Shown piece after piece: positions 58,149 through 64,000 of a stretch of DNA of 64,000 nt. A program made the translations under genes and the position numbers. Under the pieces are notes generated by a model. The model was not told where the DNA came from. It searched no databases and was given only the letters and a program-made list of their open reading frames with translations. Every line of letters begins with the position of its first letter. The stretch's first letter is position 1. The stretch comes from Pseudomonas sp. B21-015 (GTDB lineage: Bacteria > Pseudomonadota > Gammaproteobacteria > Pseudomonadales > Pseudomonadaceae): positions 5,208,001 through 5,272,000 of the forward strand of contig NZ_CP087196.1 in NCBI RefSeq assembly GCF_024749285.1. Direction: 5' to 3'.

Positions 58149-58652
58149 TTACTTCAGCTGATTCATGCGCTCGATAACCTGGCGAGTGATGTCGTACTGA
58201 GGTTTGACATCAATCACTGCGCCACGCTCGAAGACCAGGTCAAAAGCACCTTTCTTGATGACTTCTTCCACAGCGCTGTCCAGTTTCGGCTTGAGCTGCT
58301 TCAGCATTTCACGGTCGGCAACGGCTTTGGCTTCGTTCAGCTCCTTGGACTGGAACTGGAAATCACGGGCCTTTTGCTTGAACTCAAGCTCCAGGCGCTC
58401 ACGCTCGCCTTGCTGCATTTTGTCGCCACCGGCCATCAGACGGTCCTGGATACCCTTGGCGCTGCTTTCCAGGCTCTTGAGCTTGGTCAGTTGCGGGCCG
58501 AACTTCTTCTCGGCATCCACGGCGTATTTCTTCGCCGCGTCGGATTCCAGCAGCGCCATTTGATAGTTCAGAACGGCGATTTTCATGTCGGCAAAAGCCG
58601 GTCCTGCGACCAGTACGGTCGCCAGGAGAACCAATTGAGTCAACTTACGCAC
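58149..58652 (-). CDS. skp: Periplasmic chaperone Skp (OmpH)
   Basis: 167 residues with a signal peptide (LTQLVLLATVLVAGPAFA) and a long coiled-coil body (KFGPQLTKLKSLESSAKGIQ, RERLELEFKQKARDFQFQSK). It holds unfolded outer-membrane proteins on their way to BamA, encoded directly upstream. Confidence 0.95.
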   Translation of the reverse strand: MRKLTQLVLLATVLVAGPAFADMKIAVLNYQMALLESDAAKKYAVDAEKKFGPQLTKLKSLESSAKGIQDRLMAGGDKMQQGERERLELEFKQKARDFQFQSKELNEAKAVADREMLKQLKPKLDSAVEEVIKKGAFDLVFERGAVIDVKPQYDITRQVIERMNQLK

Positions 58653-58697
58653 GATGCACTCCTACAAAATCCATTGTCGTTATCTTGGGTCAGACGC

Positions 58698-61088
58698 TTA
58701 GAACGTCTGGCCGAGGGAGAATTGGAACACTTGGGTTTCAGCCTCATCCGGTTTCTTGATCGGCATGGCCAACGCGAAACTCAGAGGCCCCAGTGCGGTA
58801 ACCCAGGTCACACCTACACCGACAGAACTGGCCATGTTGCTCAGGCTGATGTCGTTGCACGCTGTTTGAGAGGTTGAACCGACATTTGCGTTTGTCGTTT
58901 TTTCGCACTTGGAGTCGAATACGTTACCCACATCCCAGAATACCGAAGTACGCAAGGAACGCTGATCCTTGACGAATGGCAGTGGGAAAAGCACTTCGAC
59001 ACCACCCTGGATCAGCACGTTACCACCGAACGGCAGCGGATCCTGATCCGGGTCGGCAAGTGTGCCGGTGTTACCCGTCACAGCCACGCCGCGGCTAGGG
59101 GTACTGCGAGGCCCCAGGGTACTGTCCTTGAAGCCACGCACCGAGTTGAAACCACCCGCGTAGTAATTTTCATAGAACGGCAAGCCATCGGTCGAACCGT
59201 AACCATCGCCATAGCCCAGCTCGGTGTGCAGGCGCATGGTGTAATTTTCGGTCAACGGCTGGAACAACTGGCCACGGTAATCGAGCTTGAAGAACGACAG
59301 GTCACTGCCAGGCGTCGTGGTTTCCAGGGTCAGACTCTGGGAATGACCGCGGGTCGCCAGTACGCCCTTGTTCAGGGTGGACTCGGACCAACCGGCCGAA
59401 GCCTTGAAGTTCAGGTAGCTGTCGCCTTCGCGGTTAACGAAGTCGAAAATCTCGTCAACGGTATACTGGCCAGTCTTGATCTTGTCCTGTTGCGCAGACA
59501 GACCGAAGGTCAGACGCGAAGTCTCGCTGATCGGGTAACCGACGCTCACGCCCGCACCCAGGCTGTCTACGGCATAGCTGGCCACGTCGGCATCGAGCTC
59601 ATCGTAGTCGGTGGTGCGGTAGAAAGCGTTGTAACCCAGGCTCACACCGTCAGCAGTCCAGTAGGGGTCGACATAACCGAAGTTATAACGGCTCTGGTAT
59701 TGGCTGCGGGTCAAACCGATACTGACCTTGTTACCGGTACCCAGGAAGTTGTTCTGGGTGATCGAACCACCGAGGATCAGGCCGGCGCTCTGGGCGAAAC
59801 CGACGCTGGCGGTAATCGAACCGGAGGCCTGTTCTTCAACGCTGTAGTTCACGTCAACCTGGTCATCGACACCGGGTACGGCTGGTGTTTCGACGTTGAC
59901 TTCCTTGAAGAAGCCCAGGCGTTCCAGGCGCGTCTTGGATTGATCGATCAGGTAGGTCGAAGCCCAGCCGCCTTCCATCTGACGCATTTCACGGCGCAGC
60001 ACTTCGTCTTCTGACTTGGTGTTGCCACGGAAGTTGATGCGGTTCACATAAGCACGCTTGCCTGGATCGACAGCGAACGTGATATCGACCGTGTGGTCTT
60101 CATCGTGAGGCTGAGGCACGCCGTTGACGTTGGCGAAGGTGTAACCCTCGTTACCCAGGCGGCGGGTGATCAGTTCGGAGGTGGTGGTCATCAGCTTGCG
60201 CGAGAACACCTGGCCTTTCTGCACCAGCAGCAGGGACTTGACCTGGTCTTCAGGGACTTTCAGGTCACCGCTGAGCTTCACGTCACGAACGGTGTACTTC
60301 TCGCCTTCGTTGACGTTGACGGTGATATAGACGTGTTTCTTGTCCGGGGTGATGGACACCTGGGTCGAAGCGATATCCATATTGATATAGCCGCGGTCCA
60401 GATAGTAGGAACGCAGACGCTCCAGGTCACCGGAGAGTTTTTCACGGGCGTACTTGTCATCGTTCTTGAAAAACGACAGCCAGTTGCTGGTCTTGAGTTC
60501 GAACAGGTCGATCAGATCTTCATCAGGGAAGACGGTGTTGCCCACCACGTTGATGTGCTGGATCGCCGCAACGGTGCCCTCGTTGATATTGACCTTCAGG
60601 GCAACGCGGTTACGCGGCTGCGGCACCACTTCGGTGTCGACGGTAGCCGAGTAGCGGCCCTGAGCGACGTATTGACGCTGCAGCTCGTTACGCACACCTT
60701 CGAGGGTGGCGCGCTGGAAGATCTCGCCTTCGGCCAGACCGGATTGCTTGAGGCCCTTCATCAGGTCTTCAGTGGAGATCGCCTTGTTGCCTTCGATCTC
60801 GATACTGGCGACCGACGGCCGCTCGACTACCGTGATGACCAGGACGTTGCCTTCACGGCCCAGCTGGATATCTTGAAAGAACCCGGTTTTGAACAGCGCA
60901 CGAGTGGATTCCACCAGGCGACGATCATCCGCCTGTTCGCCGACGTTCAACGGCAAGGCACCAAAGACACTACCCGCGGAGACCCGCTGGAGGCCATTGA
61001 CGCGAATATCAGAGATAGTGAAGGACTCGGCGTGAACTTCGGCGATCATCAATACGGTGAGAACCGCAGTTAGCAGCAGACGTTTCAT
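58698..61088 (-). CDS. bamA: Outer membrane protein assembly factor BamA
   Basis: 796 residues from ATG 61088 (MKRLLLTAVLTVLMIAEVHA, signal peptide). Five POTRA domains (FTISDIRVNGLQRVSAGSVF, INEGTVAAIQHINVVGNTVF, VNRINFRGNTKSEDEVLRRE) and a 16-stranded barrel ending in FQFSLGQTF with the terminal Phe; the loop 6 motif VRGFKDSTLGPR is present. It inserts barrel proteins into the outer membrane. Confidence 0.98.
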   Translation of the reverse strand: MKRLLLTAVLTVLMIAEVHAESFTISDIRVNGLQRVSAGSVFGALPLNVGEQADDRRLVESTRALFKTGFFQDIQLGREGNVLVITVVERPSVASIEIEGNKAISTEDLMKGLKQSGLAEGEIFQRATLEGVRNELQRQYVAQGRYSATVDTEVVPQPRNRVALKVNINEGTVAAIQHINVVGNTVFPDEDLIDLFELKTSNWLSFFKNDDKYAREKLSGDLERLRSYYLDRGYINMDIASTQVSITPDKKHVYITVNVNEGEKYTVRDVKLSGDLKVPEDQVKSLLLVQKGQVFSRKLMTTTSELITRRLGNEGYTFANVNGVPQPHDEDHTVDITFAVDPGKRAYVNRINFRGNTKSEDEVLRREMRQMEGGWASTYLIDQSKTRLERLGFFKEVNVETPAVPGVDDQVDVNYSVEEQASGSITASVGFAQSAGLILGGSITQNNFLGTGNKVSIGLTRSQYQSRYNFGYVDPYWTADGVSLGYNAFYRTTDYDELDADVASYAVDSLGAGVSVGYPISETSRLTFGLSAQQDKIKTGQYTVDEIFDFVNREGDSYLNFKASAGWSESTLNKGVLATRGHSQSLTLETTTPGSDLSFFKLDYRGQLFQPLTENYTMRLHTELGYGDGYGSTDGLPFYENYYAGGFNSVRGFKDSTLGPRSTPSRGVAVTGNTGTLADPDQDPLPFGGNVLIQGGVEVLFPLPFVKDQRSLRTSVFWDVGNVFDSKCEKTTNANVGSTSQTACNDISLSNMASSVGVGVTWVTALGPLSFALAMPIKKPDEAETQVFQFSLGQTF

Positions 61089-61115
61089 GAAGTCCTTTCT
61101 TATTCCAACTGGCAA

Positions 61116-61141
61116 TAAAAACTGCCGCAAAATGCGGCAGA
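61116..61141 (-). terminator. Intrinsic terminator between rseP and bamA
   Basis: CTGCCGCA (61140-61133, minus) and TGCGGCAG (61129-61122) pair around a 3-base loop, then five Ts. It lies 20 bases after the rseP stop, so bamA probably needs its own promoter or read-through. Confidence 0.85.
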
Positions 61142-61160
61142 TTCGCAATTCAGCGAAGCG

Positions 61161-62513
61161 TTACAGTCGACCCAGATCATTGACCAGAGCAAGCAACATC
61201 ACCCCGACCACCAAACTGATACCGATCTGTATCCCCCAACCTTGCACCCGATCCGACAAGGGACGACCACGCGCCCACTCGATCAGATAAAACAACAAAT
61301 GCCCCCCATCCAGCACAGGAATGGGCAGCAAATTCAGAACCCCCAGGCTAATACTCAGATAAGCAAGGAAATTCAGGAAATCAGCGAAGCCCGACTGGGC
61401 AGAAGCGCCCGCCACTTTAGCAATGGTTATCGGTCCACTCAAGTTTTTTACCGAGAGCTCGCCGAACAACATTTTCTTGAGCGAATCGAGGGTCAGTACG
61501 CTCATGGTCCAGGTGCGTCGGGCACCCTCCCCAATCGCAGCTACCGGACCGTAACTGACTTCGCGAATCATCTCTGGTGGCCAATCGACCGCTTTCACCC
61601 CCGCGCCCAGATAACCACTGGGTGCCTTGCTCTCGCCGCGAGCAGCCAGTGTCACAGGGACATCGATTTGAGCACCATCGCGCTCGACGCGCAGCATGAT
61701 TTTGGTATCCGGATGCAGGCGGACGATGTCGACCACCTGCTGCCAGTCATCCAGCGCCTTGCCATCGAGGGCCAACAAGCGGTCGCCGGCTTTCAGGCCC
61801 GCAGCCTTCGCCGGCCCTTTCGGATCGAACTCGGCCAGGACCGGCGGCAACGCCGGACGCCAAGGTCGAATACCCAGCGAACGAATCGGATCCGGCTCAT
61901 CAGCGCCCTTGAGCCACTTTTCCAATACCAGCTCACGAGGCGAATCCACCGTGGAGCCCTGTTCGCGGACCAACAATTGAAGGGAACCGCTTTCCCCCAG
62001 GCGACGGACCAGCTGCAAATTCACTGCGCCCCAGCCGGAGGTTGGCTCGCCATCGATGGCAACAATTTCCTGACCCGGACTCAAACCGGCCTTGGCGGCA
62101 ATACTGCCGGACTCAACCGCGCCGATAACCGGGCGCACCTGCTCGCTGCCGAGCATTGCCAACGCCCAGAAAAACACCATCGCCAATAGAAAGTTGGCGA
62201 TCGGACCGGCTGCCACGATAGCAATGCGCTGGCGGACGGACTTGCGATTGAAGGCTTGATCGAGCTGATCGGCCGGGACCTCGCCCTCGCGCTCGTCGAG
62301 CATTTTCACGTAGCCACCCAGCGGAATGGCGGCGACCACGAACTCAGTGCCCTTGCTGTCGTGCCAGCGCAGCAGCGGCATGCCGAAGCCCACAGAGAAA
62401 CGCAGCACTTTGACCCCGCAGCGACGCGCGACCCAGAAATGGCCGAACTCGTGGAAGGTGACCAGCACGCCCAGCGCTACCAGGGTGCCGACAATCATAT
62501 AGAGCGCGCTCAT
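61161..62513 (-). CDS. rseP: Site-2 protease RseP (MucP)
   Basis: 450 residues. Zinc protease motif H21-E22-x-x-H25 in VTFHEFGHFWVARR within the first membrane segment, two PDZ domains (PVIGAVESGSIAAKAGLSPG; LAEFDPKGPAKAAGLKAGDR), and a second active-site motif LLPIPVLDGGHLLFYL. It cleaves the anti-sigma factor MucA/RseA, which releases AlgU/sigma E under envelope stress. Confidence 0.97.
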   Translation of the reverse strand: MSALYMIVGTLVALGVLVTFHEFGHFWVARRCGVKVLRFSVGFGMPLLRWHDSKGTEFVVAAIPLGGYVKMLDEREGEVPADQLDQAFNRKSVRQRIAIVAAGPIANFLLAMVFFWALAMLGSEQVRPVIGAVESGSIAAKAGLSPGQEIVAIDGEPTSGWGAVNLQLVRRLGESGSLQLLVREQGSTVDSPRELVLEKWLKGADEPDPIRSLGIRPWRPALPPVLAEFDPKGPAKAAGLKAGDRLLALDGKALDDWQQVVDIVRLHPDTKIMLRVERDGAQIDVPVTLAARGESKAPSGYLGAGVKAVDWPPEMIREVSYGPVAAIGEGARRTWTMSVLTLDSLKKMLFGELSVKNLSGPITIAKVAGASAQSGFADFLNFLAYLSISLGVLNLLPIPVLDGGHLLFYLIEWARGRPLSDRVQGWGIQIGISLVVGVMLLALVNDLGRL

Positions 62514-62565
62514 CTACTTTCTCCGCAATCCTATCAGTGCTGCATGGGGCGACGTATTGCAGCAC

Positions 62566-63756
62566 TTATCGCCCGTGACGACTCAGCCATTGCCCGGCCA
62601 GTACCCGTGCCTTCGCATCGGCCGTAAACACTGCCTCGAGATCATCTACCGCAACCACAGGCTCGAGGCTCAACACTTCCTCGATGATACTCGCGATTTC
62701 CAGATAGCGAACCCGTCCGTCGAGAAAGGCCGCCACAGCCACTTCATTCGCCGCATTGAGCATGGCCGGCGCACTGTTGCCGGCCTCGGCGGCCTGACGC
62801 GCAAGGCGCAGGCAAGGGAAACGCTCTTCATCGGGCGCCTGGAAGTCCAGGCGAGCGATGGCGAACAGGTCCAGGGGTGCAACACCCGAGTCGATCCGCT
62901 CTGGCCAGGCCAGGGCATTGGCGATCGGCGTGCGCATGTCCGGATTGCCCAACTGCGCCAGTACCGAACCATCGATGTAGTCGACCAGCGAATGAATCAC
63001 GCTCTGCGGGTGAATCACCACTTCGACCTGAGAAGGCGTAGCGTCGAACAGCCAGCAGGCTTCTATCAGCTCGAGCCCCTTGTTCATCATGCTGGCCGAA
63101 TCCACCGATATCTTGCGCCCCATGGACCAGTTCGGGTGGGCACACGCTTGCTCAGGGGAAACATGCGCCAGTTCGGCCATGGGTGTCTGTCGGAACGGGC
63201 CGCCAGAGGCTGTCAGTAAAATCCGGCGTACACCGACCGCACCCAGTCCACGGGCGAAATCCTGCGGCATGCACTGGAAAATCGCGTTGTGCTCGCTATC
63301 AATCGGCAGCAACACCGAACCGCTTTTACGCACGGCCTGCATAAACAACGCACCGGACATCACCAGTGCTTCTTTATTGGCCAGAAGAATCTTCTTGCCG
63401 GCTTCGACCGCCGCCAGAGTCGGACGCAAGCCTGCCGCACCGACGATGGCCGCCATCACCGCATCGACTTCCGGATCGGAGGCGATCTGGCACAACCCTT
63501 CCTCCCCCACCAGAACGCGGGTCGACAGACCGGCCGCGCGCAAGTCGTCCTGCAAGCCTCGGGCAGCGCCAGCTTCCGGCACGACCGCGAAGCGCGGTGC
63601 ATGACGCACACACAGCGCCAGCAAATCACTCAAGCGAGTGAAACCGCTCAAGGCAAAAACCTGATAGCGCTCGGGATGACGGGCGATGACGTCGAGGGTG
63701 CTCAGACCAATCGAACCGGTCGCCCCCAGCACGGTAATCTGCTGCGGGCGGCTCAC
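62566..63756 (-). CDS. dxr: 1-deoxy-D-xylulose 5-phosphate reductoisomerase
   Basis: 396 residues if it starts at GTG 63756 ([20 protein letters not shown]), which overlaps the cdsA stop (GTGA) and fits relatives starting MSRPQ; ATG 63771 would add five residues. NADPH motif GATGSIG, metal/substrate motifs [29 protein letters not shown], and [20 protein letters not shown]. Second step of the MEP pathway. Confidence 0.96.
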   Translation of the reverse strand: MSRPQQITVLGATGSIGLSTLDVIARHPERYQVFALSGFTRLSDLLALCVRHAPRFAVVPEAGAARGLQDDLRAAGLSTRVLVGEEGLCQIASDPEVDAVMAAIVGAAGLRPTLAAVEAGKKILLANKEALVMSGALFMQAVRKSGSVLLPIDSEHNAIFQCMPQDFARGLGAVGVRRILLTASGGPFRQTPMAELAHVSPEQACAHPNWSMGRKISVDSASMMNKGLELIEACWLFDATPSQVEVVIHPQSVIHSLVDYIDGSVLAQLGNPDMRTPIANALAWPERIDSGVAPLDLFAIARLDFQAPDEERFPCLRLARQAAEAGNSAPAMLNAANEVAVAAFLDGRVRYLEIASIIEEVLSLEPVVAVDDLEAVFTADAKARVLAGQWLSRHGR

Positions 63757-64000
63757 GGCGCCGCCATCCACAGCAGCACGGCGAACACCGGAATCGCCGC
63801 CGTCAGGCTGTCGATGCGGTCCAGCACGCCGCCGTGGCCGGGTAGCAGATTACTGCTGTCCTTGATCCCCGACTGGCGCTTGAACATGCTTTCAGTGAGG
63901 TCGCCGACCACTGAAATGAATACGATAATTGCGGCACCGAACAGCCCCATCAGCATCTGAGCGAAACTCCAGTCCCGCACAAAACCGACGATTGCCGTGA
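63753..64000 (-). CDS. cdsA: Phosphatidate cytidylyltransferase, partial (N-terminus outside window)
   Basis: The last about 82 residues of CdsA are visible, open at the window end. They contain the family signature [20 protein letters not shown] followed by LDRIDSL and end in a membrane segment ([13 protein letters not shown]). The enzyme makes CDP-diacylglycerol for phospholipid synthesis at the inner membrane. Overlaps dxr by 4 bases. Confidence 0.95.
   Translation of the reverse strand, partial: TAIVGFVRDWSFAQMLMGLFGAAIIVFISVVGDLTESMFKRQSGIKDSSNLLPGHGGVLDRIDSLTAAIPVFAVLLWMAAP

Overview
The window comes from a Pseudomonas chromosome, most likely the P. fluorescens species complex. The backbone gene order mutS-fdxA-rsmZ-rpoS-nlpD-pcm-surE-truD-ispF-fghA-adhC-gfnR-ispD-ftsB-eno-kdsA-pyrG-tilS-accA-dnaE-rnhB-lpxB-lpxA-fabZ-lpxD-skp-bamA-rseP-dxr-cdsA is the Pseudomonas order. 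REP/BIME repeats typical of fluorescent pseudomonads are scattered through it, and a phage-tail locus occupies the mutS side, where this group carries its tailocins.

Region 1 (about 1-30.2 kb, minus strand) is a double tailocin (phage-tail bacteriocin) locus. Read in the direction of transcription from mutS, it holds a LexA/CI-type repressor; a leader with repeated ATGCA dyads; a Com-like zinc-finger gene coupled to a small secreted protein; and a holin. A P2/R-pyocin-like contractile tail follows (V-W-J-I-fibre-chaperone-sheath-tube-E/E'-tape measure-U-X-D), then a Mu-like contractile tail (gp37 to gp48). After that come three successive tail-fibre/chaperone cassettes, and finally an endolysin and an Rz-type spanin that runs off the window. 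No capsid, terminase, portal, integrase or replication gene is present, so these are dedicated tail particles and not a prophage. Both tails appear to use a programmed -1 frameshift (T TTT TTA and T TTT TTC) for the tail assembly chaperone. The three Mu-module fibres share a baseplate-binding N-terminus but have unrelated tips, each followed by a different kind of accessory protein.

Region 2 (30.4-35.1 kb) holds mutS and fdxA on the plus strand, then the Gac/Rsm small RNA rsmZ with an upstream GacA box, and rpoS on the minus strand.

Region 3 (35.2-43.5 kb) is the nlpD-pcm-surE-truD-ispF cluster, followed by formaldehyde detoxification (fghA, adhC and the divergent regulator gfnR), then ispD and ftsB. 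A roughly 160-bp palindromic MITE-like element forms the end of fghA, and an intrinsic terminator abuts the ispF start codon.

Region 4 (43.6-64 kb) is housekeeping on the minus strand: eno, kdsA, pyrG, tilS, accA, dnaE and rnhB, then the envelope cluster lpxB-lpxA-fabZ-lpxD-skp-bamA-rseP-dxr-cdsA (lipid A synthesis, outer-membrane protein assembly, the envelope stress protease and isoprenoid/phospholipid steps). cdsA is cut by the window end.
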